64,000 nucleotides of DNA from Vibrio coralliilyticus (GTDB taxonomy: Bacteria; Pseudomonadota; Gammaproteobacteria; Enterobacterales; Vibrionaceae): assembly GCF_024449095.1 (NCBI RefSeq), contig NZ_CP024627.1, positions 1,116,001 to 1,180,000 of the forward strand, in the 5' to 3' direction. Positions 53,554 to 63,890 of the stretch are shown piece by piece. A program made the translations under genes and the position numbers. Numbering within the stretch: the first letter of the stretch is position 1; every line of letters starts with the position of its first letter. The notes beneath the pieces were generated by a model, which worked only from the letters and a program-made list of their open reading frames with translations, made no database searches and was not told the DNA's origin.

Positions 53554-54594
53554 TCAAACTAGTTGCGCCAACATTTCTTCAGAGTAGTCAGTTAGATCAG
53601 AGCCGGATTTTACTTTCTCTACATAATCTGGGTTTGCGATCAATGGCCGACCGATTGCCAGTAAATCGAATTTCCCAGCTTCAAGGGCAGCACTACCTGT
53701 CTCTGGTGTAAAGCCACCAACCCCCATTAACGTCTTACTATAATGAGAGCGCATATACTCAGATACTGTGCCGCCTAAATAATCAAATGTCATACTGTCA
53801 TCAAAAATGCCAACGTGAAGGTAGCTCAAGTCTCGACTTTCTAGTGCTTGAAGTAAGTAATCAAACACCAATCGATCACGATTGTCGGCTTCCATGTTGA
53901 AGTAAGCGCCAGGAGAGAGCCGCAGTGCGGTTCTATTTTTACCAATGGCATCAACGACAGCGTCTACGACTTGTAGGGGGAAACGTGCCATATTTTCTGC
54001 CGAACCGCCAAACTCATCGTCACGAGTGTTGCTTGAATAATGAAGAAATTGATCAATTAGATAGCCATTTGCACCATGGATTTCAACGCCATCAAAGCCC
54101 GCCTCTAATGCATTGATGGCCGCTTGGCGGTAATCTTCAACCAACTCTTCAATTTCTTCGCGAGAGGCAGGTTTAGGAATGGTGTATGTCAGCTCACGCA
54201 TGCGCGGTACACTTCCTTCAACGCCTATGGCAGAGGGCGCTAAAACGAATTCACCGTTGAAAAAGTGTGGGTGAGCAACGCGACCGGTGTGCCACAGCTG
54301 AACAAATATTTTCCCTCCTTTGGCATGAACAGCATCTGTCACTTTTCGCCATCCTGCTATTTGTTTCTGACTGTAGATACCCGGGGTGTTAGGGTAGCCT
54401 TGTCCATCTGGGCGAATGATGGTTGCTTCGCTGATAATAAGTCCAGTGTCTGCACGACGGGCATAATAATCTACCATTTGTTGAGTTGGTACTAAGTGAT
54501 TGTCTGCCATGCAGCGGGTCAGTGGAGCCATCACAATTCGATTGTTTAGCGTAATAGTGTCGTTTAGTGCTATTGGCTCAAATAGGTTGTTCAT
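53554..54594 (-). CDS. Alkene reductase, old yellow enzyme family (NemA-like)
   Basis: This is an FMN enzyme that reduces activated alkenes, such as N-ethylmaleimide, with NAD(P)H. The protein is 346 residues from the ATG at 54594 (MNNLFEPIALND, AAGGGA ahead). Family signs are IVMAPLTRC (FMN site), LWHTGRVAHP, and the substrate-site His and Asn in VEIHGANGYLIDQF. DEFGGSAENMARFPL and LLAIGRPLIANPDYV follow. It is divergent from a TetR regulator with three shared operators, matching the nemR-nemA arrangement in principle. The natural substrate is unknown. Confidence 0.9.
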   Translation of the reverse strand: MNNLFEPIALNDTITLNNRIVMAPLTRCMADNHLVPTQQMVDYYARRADTGLIISEATIIRPDGQGYPNTPGIYSQKQIAGWRKVTDAVHAKGGKIFVQLWHTGRVAHPHFFNGEFVLAPSAIGVEGSVPRMRELTYTIPKPASREEIEELVEDYRQAAINALEAGFDGVEIHGANGYLIDQFLHYSSNTRDDEFGGSAENMARFPLQVVDAVVDAIGKNRTALRLSPGAYFNMEADNRDRLVFDYLLQALESRDLSYLHVGIFDDSMTFDYLGGTVSEYMRSHYSKTLMGVGGFTPETGSAALEAGKFDLLAIGRPLIANPDYVEKVKSGSDLTDYSEEMLAQLV

Positions 54595-54615
54595 GATGTT
54601 CCCTTGTATGATTTC

Positions 54616-54681
54616 TTGAATGCCCATTCAAGTTATTCTAATTTGAACCTGCGTTCAACTACTTTTTGAATGATTGTTCAA
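54616..54681. promoter_or_regulatory. Three operator copies TTGAA-N6-TTCAA between the ene-reductase and TetR genes
   Basis: Identical half-sites occur at 54616-54631, 54643-54658 and 54666-54681, each TTGAA-N6-TTCAA with longer perfect arms: CTTGAAT/ATTCAAG, TTGAAC/GTTCAA and TTTTGAA/TTCAAAA. Start-to-start spacings are 27 and 23 bases. They fill the intergenic space and presumably bind the divergent TetR-family repressor. Confidence 0.75.
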
Positions 54682-54727
54682 AATAAAGTAGAATCAACAC
54701 ATATTGATGATTGAGATAAGAGAGCCG

Positions 54728-55306
54728 ATGCGCAGCGCTGAATTTGATCGAAAAGACGTCCTACGTTCTGCTATGGATGCATTTGTGACTAAGGGTTACG
54801 CTAAAACCAGTATGCAAGATCTAAAAGCCGTAACCGGGTTGCACCCGGGGTCGATCTACTGTGCTTTTGAAAATAAACGAGGCTTGCTAATCGCAGCTCT
54901 AGAGCAATACCGTGACGATAAAAAACGAGACTTTCAAACTCTTTTTGAATCTCAGACCAGTGTTATGGCTGGTTTTGAGATGTACTTAAATTGGGTGCTT
55001 GAAGAGTGTGAAACAGAGGAGATCAAAGACTGTTTACTGCAGAAATCACTCAGCGAAATGGCACAGCAAGATGATGAAGTAGAGCGTTTAATCAGTATGA
55101 TGCTACAAGATTGGCATCAGTCGATTGAAGATAAAATTGCTTTAGCACAGCAAGCAGGAGAAGCTAGCCTGCATAAGTCAGCGACCCAATTGGCTCAATT
55201 TTTAGTTATGGGTATTTATGGGATCCGTACTCTGTCTCATACACAGCCCAAGCCAGGTGTACTGCGTGAATTGAAAGATGAATTGTTGGACTACATTAAA
55301 GCCTAA
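54728..55306 (+). CDS. TetR/AcrR family transcriptional regulator
   Basis: This is a repressor of 192 residues. The N-terminal helix-turn-helix is at about 15-55 (AMDAFVTKGYAKTSMQDLKAVTGLHPGSIYCAF). The C-terminal ligand domain is all-helical. Three Cys are visible (SIYCAF, ECETEE, DCLLQ); NemR of E. coli senses electrophiles through Cys, so a similar mode is possible. I prefer the ATG at 54728 (AAGAGAG ahead); TTG/ATG at 54704-54709 would add seven or eight residues. It probably represses itself and the divergent ene-reductase. Confidence 0.85.
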   Translation: MRSAEFDRKDVLRSAMDAFVTKGYAKTSMQDLKAVTGLHPGSIYCAFENKRGLLIAALEQYRDDKKRDFQTLFESQTSVMAGFEMYLNWVLEECETEEIKDCLLQKSLSEMAQQDDEVERLISMMLQDWHQSIEDKIALAQQAGEASLHKSATQLAQFLVMGIYGIRTLSHTQPKPGVLRELKDELLDYIKA

Positions 55307-55490
55307 TTGGGTTGCGATTACCCTCTTCAATGAGTGATAACATCGACTTTCATCATGGTGGGATACTCAATTTTCTGCACTTCTACTTAAACAAAGGCCT
55401 GAAAGGCTCCTTTTCTTGCTTTTTATACTTGGAAAAACATGCTATTAATCCTGTTAATTTCTTATTGAAGTATGAGCAAGGAACCTCGAA

Positions 55491-56573
55491 ATGGACAATG
55501 TTTATAACTTTAGTGCTGGGCCTGCTGGTCTACCTAGAGCTGTAATGGAAAAAGCACAAGCTGAATTCGTTGAATGGAATGGACTTGGCACCTCTGTGAT
55601 GGAAATTAGTCATAGAAGTAAAGAATTCATTAAGGTAGCAGAAGAAGCAGAGCAAGATCTACGCGACCTACTGAATGTCCCTGACAATTATAAAGTCTTA
55701 TTCTGTCAAGGTGGGGCTCGTGCTCAGTTTGCAGCGGTTCCTCTGAACCTTTTAGGGAGTGCTAAGAAAGCGACGTATATCAATGCAGGTTACTGGGCGG
55801 AAAGTGCGATCAAAGAAGCAGAAAAATACTGTGAAGTTGATGTTTTTAATGCCAAAACGACAAAAGATGGCAAACTAACGGTTACAGACCCTATTGAATG
55901 GCAAATTGACCCTCAATCAGCTTATGTGCACTTTTGTCCAAACGAGACGATCGATGGTATTGAAATCTCAGATTTGCCAAAGACCGACAAACCTATCGTT
56001 GCAGATATGTCATCTAACATATTGTCACGAGAAATAGATGTTTCTCAATATGGTGTTATTTATGCCGGTGCGCAAAAGAACATTGGTCCGGCAGGGATTT
56101 GTATTGCCATAGTTCGCGATGACTTACTCGATCTTGCCCACGATCTTTTACCAAGTTTTATCAGTTATAAAATTTTAGCTGAAAAAGATTCAATGTTTAA
56201 TACGCCCCCAACTTTCGCATGGTATCTGTCAGGCTTGGTGTTCAAATGGCTGAAAGAACAGGGTGGTGTCGCAGCGATGGAGCAGGTTAACCGTGAGAAA
56301 GCCGCGATCTTGTACAATTACATTGATAGTTCGGATTTTTATAAAAATGATGTCCATGCTCAGAACCGCTCCCGAATGAATGTACCTTTTCAGTTAGCAA
56401 AACCAGAATTAGACAGCATGTTCTTAGAGCTGGCCGCGGAAAAAGGCCTTGTTTCGTTGAAAGGCCACCGTGCAGTGGGAGGTATGCGTGCTTCGATTTA
56501 TAACGCGATGCCCGTTGAAGGGGTTAAAGCGCTGGTTGAGTTTATGAAAGAGTTTGAAGCAGAGAACGCTTAA
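55491..56573 (+). CDS. serC: Phosphoserine aminotransferase
   Basis: SerC converts 3-phosphohydroxypyruvate to phosphoserine, and the matching step for pyridoxal phosphate synthesis. It is a cytosolic PLP enzyme of 360 residues. It opens with the family's [22 protein letters not shown]. The PLP lysine is in [12 protein letters not shown], and the C-terminus has [17 protein letters not shown]. The ATG at 55491 follows AAGGAACCTCG. It stands alone, with a terminator after it. Confidence 0.96.
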   Translation: MDNVYNFSAGPAGLPRAVMEKAQAEFVEWNGLGTSVMEISHRSKEFIKVAEEAEQDLRDLLNVPDNYKVLFCQGGARAQFAAVPLNLLGSAKKATYINAGYWAESAIKEAEKYCEVDVFNAKTTKDGKLTVTDPIEWQIDPQSAYVHFCPNETIDGIEISDLPKTDKPIVADMSSNILSREIDVSQYGVIYAGAQKNIGPAGICIAIVRDDLLDLAHDLLPSFISYKILAEKDSMFNTPPTFAWYLSGLVFKWLKEQGGVAAMEQVNREKAAILYNYIDSSDFYKNDVHAQNRSRMNVPFQLAKPELDSMFLELAAEKGLVSLKGHRAVGGMRASIYNAMPVEGVKALVEFMKEFEAENA

Positions 56574-56586
56574 CTCATAAATAGAC

Positions 56587-56618
56587 AAAGGCTTAGCCAC
56601 AATGGCTAAGCCTTTTTT
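56587..56618. terminator. Bidirectional terminator
   Basis: AAAGGCTTAGCC-acaat-GGCTAAGCCTTTTTT lies between serC and the convergent chemoreceptor. Confidence 0.95.
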
Positions 56619-56623
56619 ATGGC

Positions 56624-58636
56624 TTAAAGCCGGAATCTCGCCACGACTTGCTCTAGCTCTTCGACTTTTCTATACAGCTGACTAACGGCCTGCTCACCAT
56701 CTTGAGTCGTCCGAACGGAATTACCTGCAATTTGGCTAATGGCGTTGATATCACGTGATATTTCTTGCGCAGCGGTGGCTTGTTCATTACCTGCTGTGGC
56801 AATCATATCGATCATTTGATTGACATCTTGGGCTCTCGAAACAATTTGTGTCAGAGCATCACCCGCAGAGTTCGATAAAGTAACTCCCTCAGCGACCAGT
56901 TGAGTGCCTTCACTCATTCTAGAGACTGCCTGGCGGGTCTCATTCTGAATGGAAGAAATCAAACCACCTACTTCTTCGGTTGCTTTCGAGGTTCTTTCCG
57001 CGAGCCCTCGGACCTCATCAGCGACGACGGCGAATCCCCGGCCTAACTCACCTGCACGAGCTGCCTCTATCGCAGCGTTTAGTGCCAGCAAATTGGTTTG
57101 TTCAGCAATATCGTTGATCACTTGGATCACATTGCCAATCTCTTCTCCTCGCTTGCCTAGACTATCGATCGTCTCCGCAGTTTCATTCACGACTTCCGAA
57201 ATACGGTTCATACCGTGAACGGTTTCTTGCATTAGTTTTCCGCCACTGGTGGCTTCTTCTCCCGCTTGCCTAGAACTTTCAGCCGCATCGCTACTTTGAT
57301 CGGCAACTTGATTAACTGTCACCGTCATTTCTTCAACGGCACTGGCGATTAATGTCGCTTTGTCTGCTTGCTCTTTAATACCTAAAGCAACCTGTTTGCT
57401 TGTGTCATCTACCATCTGAGTGTTGCTGGCCACTTCGGAGGCGACATTGGTGATGTTGGAAAGCACACGTCTGAGAGATTGTTGCATAGCATCAATAGCA
57501 CGAGCGAGTTCGCCCAGTTCATCCTTGTTGGTTTCGTTGATGGGTGGTTCTGACAAATCGCCATCGGCAATAGATTTCGCTTTGGCGGCAATCACATCCA
57601 GTCTCTGACGTATGATGTTCGAAAGCCCCCAAGCGACAACAATGCCGACGACTAATACCACAATGACATTGACGGTTAGCCAGAAGATAATTGTCGACAT
57701 ATTGTCATTCAATTCTGCGAGAGCTTGTATAGAGTCACTGGTTTCTTCAGTGGCTGAGGTGTTAAGTACTTTTTCGAGTGGTAGGATAATAGATTGTTTT
57801 AGTTCCCTTACCAATTGATTTGCAGACATTTTTCCTGATGGATCATAGCCTTCAAATACTTCCTGAGCGGTACGGATAATGTCGTAGTAATATTGTTCTA
57901 CATCATCGATTTGGCTTGCAGCTTGTGGGTCTGGTTCCAGAGGGCGAAGCTTATCAAGATAGCCAGCAAAGGAGCCAGCATCATCATTAAATGTCTCACG
58001 AGCAGTCGGATCACCCATGATATAAGCATTGAGAGTTGCAATCATATCGCCTGCTTCGTCAACGAGCTCAAGGTAATAGCGAATACTCGGCAAATCTTGA
58101 TTGAGAGAGCGGTTAAGATTGGTACTACTGTAGGCTTCGGTAAAGCGTTTTTCAGCCAATTGATTGAGTAAATCTTCCAGTGGAGCCCCTACATTTTTGG
58201 TTAATTGGTTTATTTTTTGAATGGCTTGTTGCTCGTCGGCGGGGTTGTATTTGGTGAAAACACCTTGCTTCACTTGATCTATGTATTGGTTAGCCAGTCC
58301 TATGATACGGTCCATTTTTTTGACGTCAGACGCTTTCGCTGACTCTAGAGAGCGGAGTCGAGAGTAGTGTTGCTGAAACTCGCTGGCATTCACTTCAAAT
58401 GCGTTACGCTGACCAGCATCTCCATTAAGATATTCCAGAGCGTTGGTTTGAAGATCACCTATCTCATCCAAGACGTTGAAATACGCAAGTACACCGGGAA
58501 CATCATCTGATTCTATATCTTCTGAAATAGTGGCGGATTTATTGACTAGAGACCAGACGACGAAAGCTAATATTAGGGTCGTAATGATGATAATTGAAAA
58601 GCCCATGTAGAGGGCATGGGACAGACGAACATTCAT
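56624..58636 (-). CDS. Methyl-accepting chemotaxis protein with bimodular (HBM-like) sensor
   Basis: This is a chemoreceptor of 670 residues. TM1 is at about 9-29 and TM2 at about 315-338. The periplasmic part (about 35-310) is helical and made of two related modules of about 125 residues. Each has LDE.GD....L.Y..GD...R..F......F..Y...LR.LE and, later, a GY/KY-P..-rich helix and PLE.LLN. This resembles the helical bimodular sensor found in receptors for organic acids. HAMP follows TM2 ([14 protein letters not shown]). The signalling tip is [19 protein letters not shown], conserved. No pentapeptide CheR tether is seen at the end. Ligand unknown. Confidence 0.92.
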   Translation of the reverse strand: MNVRLSHALYMGFSIIIITTLILAFVVWSLVNKSATISEDIESDDVPGVLAYFNVLDEIGDLQTNALEYLNGDAGQRNAFEVNASEFQQHYSRLRSLESAKASDVKKMDRIIGLANQYIDQVKQGVFTKYNPADEQQAIQKINQLTKNVGAPLEDLLNQLAEKRFTEAYSSTNLNRSLNQDLPSIRYYLELVDEAGDMIATLNAYIMGDPTARETFNDDAGSFAGYLDKLRPLEPDPQAASQIDDVEQYYYDIIRTAQEVFEGYDPSGKMSANQLVRELKQSIILPLEKVLNTSATEETSDSIQALAELNDNMSTIIFWLTVNVIVVLVVGIVVAWGLSNIIRQRLDVIAAKAKSIADGDLSEPPINETNKDELGELARAIDAMQQSLRRVLSNITNVASEVASNTQMVDDTSKQVALGIKEQADKATLIASAVEEMTVTVNQVADQSSDAAESSRQAGEEATSGGKLMQETVHGMNRISEVVNETAETIDSLGKRGEEIGNVIQVINDIAEQTNLLALNAAIEAARAGELGRGFAVVADEVRGLAERTSKATEEVGGLISSIQNETRQAVSRMSEGTQLVAEGVTLSNSAGDALTQIVSRAQDVNQMIDMIATAGNEQATAAQEISRDINAISQIAGNSVRTTQDGEQAVSQLYRKVEELEQVVARFRL

Positions 58637-58756
58637 CTATATCTCTCCATCGGGAGTTGGATTCCAATGAACTAAGTATGGAGCTTATGACTTAAGGTGC
58701 AAAAATAATTGACAAATTCGGTGATAATTATCGGCATGATGTTGATTGGTTGTCAT

Positions 58757-58784
58757 AAAAAATCGCAGCCTAAGCTGCGATTTT
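58757..58784 (-). terminator. Terminator after the YgiQ gene
   Basis: The stem AAAATCGCAGC-ctaa-GCTGCGATTTT with A/T runs follows the stop on the minus strand. Confidence 0.85.
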
Positions 58785-58806
58785 GAAATGTGTTAAAGTG
58801 GTTTGC

Positions 58807-61086
58807 TTATCGACGTTTAGGTTTGCGACCTGCCGAAGGTTTCCCGCCCGCTACTGGCCTGCTATTTCCTTGACCAGCCGATTTTCCGTTGCGACCACCT
58901 GTTGGTTTACCACCGTTGCCTGAGTTGCGGCTATTGTTTGGCTTTTTGTTACCAGAGCCGTTCATCTTTTCAAAACCTGGCTGGCTCTTGGTGTGCTTGG
59001 TTGCGAATCGATTCGAGCCATGACGACCAGATTTTCTTCGCTGTGCGGGAGTCAGGGCTTCATTGTCTTCTGCTGGGACTAGACAGCTTGGTTTGTCGCC
59101 TATCAGGTGTTTTTTGCCCATGCTGATCAATGCCTCGCGGATCAAAGGCCAGTTGGCGGGATCATGGTAGCGAAGTAGGGCTTTATGTAATCGGCGTTGG
59201 CGCTCACCCTTCGCAACTGGGACTTCCTCACGCTGTTTGTATTTCACTCGCTTAAGCGGGTTCGTTTCTGAGTAATACATAGAGGTGGCATTACACATAG
59301 GTGATGGGTAGAAGTTTTGTACTTGATCGCACTCGAAGTCGTTTTTCTTCAGCCATAGAGCCAAGTTCAGCATATCTTCATCTTCGGTGCCTGGGTGCGC
59401 GGAGATGAAGTAAGGGATCAGATACTGCTTCTTACCTGCTTCAGCACTGTACTTTTCGAACATTTCTTTGAAGCGGTCATAAGTGCCCATGCCCGGCTTC
59501 ATCATCAGATCAAGCGGACCTTTTTCTGTGTGCTCAGGCGCTATCTTCAAGTAACCACCAACATGGTGTGTAACCAGTTCTTTAACGTATTCTGGTGACT
59601 CGATGGCCAAATCGTAACGAACGCCAGAAGCTATCATTACCTTCTTTACGCCTTCTACTTTGCGCGCTGCGCGATACAGATCGATAGTGTGCTTGTGGTC
59701 GGTATTCAGCTTGTTACAGATCCCAGGGAAAACACACGATGGACGGCGACAGTTTGCTTCAGCTTTCGGATCGCTACAGCCGAGTCGATACATGTTTGCA
59801 GTTGGACCACCAAGATCGGAAATAGTACCAGTGAAGCCTGGTACTTTGTCTCGGATCTCTTCAAGCTCGTTTATGATCGACTCTTGAGAACGGTTTTGGA
59901 TGATACGACCTTCGTGCTCAGTAATAGAACAGAAAGAACAGCCACCAAAACAGCCACGCATGATGTTCACGGAGGTTTTGATCATGTCGTAGGCAGGAAT
60001 CTTTGCTTTACCATATTTCGGGTGCGGTACACGGGCGTAAGGCAGGCCGAAAACGTAATCCATTTCTTCCGTTGAAAGAGGAATCGGAGCTTGGTTAACC
60101 CAAAGTTCACGATCACCATGACGCTGAATCAATGCACGCCCCGAGTAAGGGTTGGTTTCAAGGTGCATAATACGGCTAGCGTGAGCATAGAGAATTCGGT
60201 CATTATTCAGCTTTTCAAAGTGTGGAATGCGCACTGCCGTGGTTGCTGCATCATGACGTGATGGACGAATAGTGATTGGCTTCGCTGTTTGTTCTTCTGC
60301 TTTTGCTTTAGTGTCACATTGTTCTTCGACGGCATATGGATTGGGCGGTATGAAGGCCTCTTTACGTGGTTTCTCAATGCGTGAAGAGTCAATGATCTTG
60401 TAGCCTTCTGGCGCTGCTGGGAGGCTCACTACCGTGCCGCGAATGTTGGTCATATTACCAATATCTTCGCCGTCAGCCAGTCGATGTGCGACCTCAACCA
60501 AAGCACGTTCAGCATTACCAAACAGCAATATATCCGCTTTGGCATCAAACAGAATAGAGCGGCGAACTTTGTCTGACCAATAATCGTAGTGGGCCAAACG
60601 GCGCAAACTGGCTTCGATTCCTCCGAGAACAATCGGCACCCCTTTGTAGGCTTCTCTACAACGCTGAGAATAAACCAGCGTTGCACGGTCTGGACGTTTT
60701 CCCCCTTCATTATTAGGGGTATAAGCATCGTCATGGCGTAGTTTACGATCAGCGGTGTATCGGTTGATCATTGAGTCCATGTTGCCTGCAGTAATACCAA
60801 AGAACAGGTTTGGCCTACCCAGTTGAGTAAAGGCATCTTTGTTTTGCCATTCAGGCTGCGCAATAATGCCGACTCGAAATCCCTGTGCTTCTAGCAAGCG
60901 GCCAATGATCGCCATGCCAAAGCTGGGGTGATCAACGTAAGCATCGCCAGTTACGATAATAATGTCACAGCTGTCCCATCCTAGGGCATCCATTTCCTTG
61001 CGACTTGTCGGTAGGAAAGGGGCATTACCGAAGCATTCTGCCCAGTATTTTTTGTGCTCATGAATAGGGGTGATATTGCTGTACAT
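58807..61086 (-). CDS. YgiQ family radical SAM protein
   Basis: This is a cytosolic iron-sulfur protein of 759 residues. The N-terminal domain (about 35-220) begins [26 protein letters not shown] and resembles B12-binding folds. The radical SAM core near residue 380 has the cluster motif [18 protein letters not shown] (Cys-x3-Cys-x2-Cys). A second Cys group follows ([23 protein letters not shown]). The C-terminal 65 residues are low complexity, rich in Gly, Asn, Lys and Arg, and probably disordered, perhaps binding nucleic acid. The reaction is unknown, though the family is conserved across bacteria. Confidence 0.92.
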   Translation of the reverse strand: MYSNITPIHEHKKYWAECFGNAPFLPTSRKEMDALGWDSCDIIIVTGDAYVDHPSFGMAIIGRLLEAQGFRVGIIAQPEWQNKDAFTQLGRPNLFFGITAGNMDSMINRYTADRKLRHDDAYTPNNEGGKRPDRATLVYSQRCREAYKGVPIVLGGIEASLRRLAHYDYWSDKVRRSILFDAKADILLFGNAERALVEVAHRLADGEDIGNMTNIRGTVVSLPAAPEGYKIIDSSRIEKPRKEAFIPPNPYAVEEQCDTKAKAEEQTAKPITIRPSRHDAATTAVRIPHFEKLNNDRILYAHASRIMHLETNPYSGRALIQRHGDRELWVNQAPIPLSTEEMDYVFGLPYARVPHPKYGKAKIPAYDMIKTSVNIMRGCFGGCSFCSITEHEGRIIQNRSQESIINELEEIRDKVPGFTGTISDLGGPTANMYRLGCSDPKAEANCRRPSCVFPGICNKLNTDHKHTIDLYRAARKVEGVKKVMIASGVRYDLAIESPEYVKELVTHHVGGYLKIAPEHTEKGPLDLMMKPGMGTYDRFKEMFEKYSAEAGKKQYLIPYFISAHPGTEDEDMLNLALWLKKNDFECDQVQNFYPSPMCNATSMYYSETNPLKRVKYKQREEVPVAKGERQRRLHKALLRYHDPANWPLIREALISMGKKHLIGDKPSCLVPAEDNEALTPAQRRKSGRHGSNRFATKHTKSQPGFEKMNGSGNKKPNNSRNSGNGGKPTGGRNGKSAGQGNSRPVAGGKPSAGRKPKRR

Positions 61087-61298
61087 ATTTTGTTCTCTGT
61101 TCCAGGGAGCGCGAATTATAGCGGCTTGCGAGCGGAGTATCTACCTCAACATATCCCTAGGTTTTGCATGTTTAAGTGTCTCTCGGTTAGTTATGCATCA
61201 CGTTGTTATTAGATGTGTTGGCTATATAACAGATTACGGTACCATATGGGACTAGTATTATAGAGTAGTGATGAGCACTAAACTTGAGGTGGGCGCTT

Positions 61299-63773
61299 AT
61301 GTATGAGGTTGATTCTGGTACCGCTGTGAAGGAGATGGTCGCGCCTACTCGCCAGCGAAAGTACAAAACGTACGCTTGGCAGTTGGACCTTGTGACTCAG
61401 GAATTTAGCTGTGAGCCAGAAGCGATGAAGCAATTATTCGGTTGTGACAAGCTCACCATTTCGGCTAAGGAACTACTTAAGCTATTGCCTACCGCTCAAC
61501 GCCGTATGGCTCGCACCATGTTTAAAACCGCATTAACCTCCAACAAAGCCCATTCCTTTCCCTGTTGCTTACTGACGCCCAATAGCCTCTTTACTTATGT
61601 AGAGTTCATTATCAAAGCTGAAAGTGAGTTTTTACTGAAAGGGGTTGTTGCACCTTGTTTGGTCATTTCATCACGGATGGTGGCAGCAGATATTTTCTAT
61701 TCTGTGTTTGAGAATAGGCATCATGGTGTGGTCGTAACGGACTCAGAGACTCGAATTCTAGCTTGCAATCGTCATTTCGAGCGTATAACGGGCCATAGGC
61801 TTGAGGATATCCTTGGTCTAAAAACGAATATTTTGAATGCAGGGAAACTCAGTGATGATTATTACCGTGAGCTTTGGCAAAGCATAGAACAACATGGGCA
61901 TTGGAGTGGTCCTATGCTGACAAGAAAGGCTGATGATTCTTTACTGCCTCAAGAACTGACAATTCACAAGATTGAACCCGGGAACGGCGAGTCGTATTTA
62001 CTGGGGTTGTGTGCAGACTTATCGAATCAGCTTCAGCGGATTGATGGCAGAGAAACTGGCGGTGTAGATTTACTGACGCAACTGCCATCGCGTGAACGCT
62101 TTTTAGAGCAGCTCGAGCAAGACTACGCTGACAGCCAATGTGAAGATTTGTTGATCATGTTGGCATTACAACCACAATTTCCTTTGGAGAATGAGCAGGA
62201 AATCAAGCGTCAATTTGCCAGTTATATTGCTGAAAATTCGCTAGTCTCGTCTGCTAGTTATGTTGGTGATAGCCGGTTTGCCGTTACGCTAAAAGCGAGT
62301 ATGAAGCAGGGGAGTGAGAGTATCCGCTCTATCCGAAAGTTAATTAAAGCTTTTTTCCACAGTTTTAAGCATGCTCAAGCGCCCGTTGCACAAGCACTTA
62401 GATTTGGTCTCACCGGTGTCTCTGTGTTGCATTCTGATGCGAAATCGCCCAAGCGATTACTCTCGCACGCATTGCAAGCTTTGCTGGAGTTGCACTCAGA
62501 CGAAAATAAAAGAGTGAGGTTTTATGACCGCGAACTTCACGAACAAGTGGAGCGTAAGAAACGGCTGGAAAGCTGGGTTGAACAAGCCATATTGGAAGAG
62601 ACAATAGATGTTTTTTACCAACCGATTGTGAATATCAAAAAAGGAAGAATTGATAAATTTGAGGCCTTGTGTCGCTTTCCTGAAAGTGACACTGCCAGCG
62701 CCTCAACGCAGGAGTTGATCAATGTCGTTGAAGATCTTGATCTAATTGTCCGATTGGATGATGTTGTCAATCGAAAAGCTATGTCGGCATTGCCGGAACT
62801 GCAGCAATTGTTTGGCGAGGACATTGGGCTGTCTGTTAATCGTTCATTCAATTCTAAACAAGACATTGTCGAAATCCTTCGTCACTGTGCCCAGCTCATC
62901 GATGAAAGCGGCATTAAACCAAACATGCTGACGATTGAGTTCACCGAAAGTGCGTACTTTGGTGGCGACAGTTATCAAGAGCAGTTACTGGCAGCGATTC
63001 GAAAAGCAGGCGTCTCCATCGCGGTTGACGATTTTGGTACTGGGTGCGCGTCTTTCGATTATCTTAATCGAAACTATTTTGATGTACTGAAGATTGATCG
63101 AAGCTTTGTTCAAGATATTTGCTTTGGCAGTCGGCAATATCATGTCGTGAATACCATCATTCAGTTAGCCCAAAAACTCAGGCTAAAAGTGGTGGCTGAA
63201 GGTGTTGAAACCGAAAGTGAGTATACAACATTACGTAATTTAGGCGTTGATTGCATTCAGGGTTACTTCTTCTCGAAGCCATTGCCAATAAAAGATCTAC
63301 GATCGGTGAGTCATTACTGTGTTTTACCGTCAACTCAAAGTATGTCAAATGCTAAAACCGGTACGTTATTAGAGTTGATAACACCTCAGTTACCACATCT
63401 TGACCCGGGCGAACCTCTGTCCCTTATTTACACTTATTTTAAAACGGAAACGATCAATGTTTTGCCTGTTATTGAATCACATCATTGCGTGGGCATTATT
63501 AGCAGAGCTGCAATGAATTTGCATTTGACGCCGAATATGGGAACAGATCATGAGACCAGTAAAGAGCACACGATGTGGCATAAGTCTGCTCACCGTATAA
63601 TGTCTGCACCGGAATCACTACTGTCTTGGCATACACCATTAATGGAATTGGAAGACTTAATGGCAAGATCACCGCTGCCCTGGGTGCTGGTTGATGATGA
63701 ATCACGATTCAAAGGTATCGTCGAACATGAAAGAGTTATGCAGTATTTATTGAGTTGTAAATCTAAGCCTTAG
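61299..63773 (+). CDS. PAS - degenerate GGDEF - EAL - CBS protein, probable c-di-GMP phosphodiesterase
   Basis: This 824-residue protein breaks down or senses the second messenger c-di-GMP. A PAS domain at about 135-255 (FENRHHGVVVTDSETRILACNRHFERITG) is followed by a GGDEF-like domain at about 260-400 whose active loop reads VGDSRF, so it cannot make c-di-GMP. The EAL domain (about 415-660) keeps catalytic residues: FEALCRF, LSVNRSF, IEFTES, VDDFGTG, LKIDRSF, VAEGVET, QGYFFSKP. Two CBS-type motifs follow (LPVIESHHCVGIISR; WVLVDDESRFKGIVE), which may bind adenine nucleotides. No membrane segment. I chose the ATG at 61299 with GAGGTGG ahead. Similar to a V. cholerae protein next to pgsA. Confidence 0.88.
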   Translation: MYEVDSGTAVKEMVAPTRQRKYKTYAWQLDLVTQEFSCEPEAMKQLFGCDKLTISAKELLKLLPTAQRRMARTMFKTALTSNKAHSFPCCLLTPNSLFTYVEFIIKAESEFLLKGVVAPCLVISSRMVAADIFYSVFENRHHGVVVTDSETRILACNRHFERITGHRLEDILGLKTNILNAGKLSDDYYRELWQSIEQHGHWSGPMLTRKADDSLLPQELTIHKIEPGNGESYLLGLCADLSNQLQRIDGRETGGVDLLTQLPSRERFLEQLEQDYADSQCEDLLIMLALQPQFPLENEQEIKRQFASYIAENSLVSSASYVGDSRFAVTLKASMKQGSESIRSIRKLIKAFFHSFKHAQAPVAQALRFGLTGVSVLHSDAKSPKRLLSHALQALLELHSDENKRVRFYDRELHEQVERKKRLESWVEQAILEETIDVFYQPIVNIKKGRIDKFEALCRFPESDTASASTQELINVVEDLDLIVRLDDVVNRKAMSALPELQQLFGEDIGLSVNRSFNSKQDIVEILRHCAQLIDESGIKPNMLTIEFTESAYFGGDSYQEQLLAAIRKAGVSIAVDDFGTGCASFDYLNRNYFDVLKIDRSFVQDICFGSRQYHVVNTIIQLAQKLRLKVVAEGVETESEYTTLRNLGVDCIQGYFFSKPLPIKDLRSVSHYCVLPSTQSMSNAKTGTLLELITPQLPHLDPGEPLSLIYTYFKTETINVLPVIESHHCVGIISRAAMNLHLTPNMGTDHETSKEHTMWHKSAHRIMSAPESLLSWHTPLMELEDLMARSPLPWVLVDDESRFKGIVEHERVMQYLLSCKSKP

Positions 63774-63890
63774 ACGAGTTTATTTAGGGATGAGCTTTGC
63801 AAATTTTTAAATATGAATCGCTGGTGGAATTGGCCTTAGCAAGTCTGTTATTATCCGCACCCATCAGAAATTACAGCGATATCAGACATC

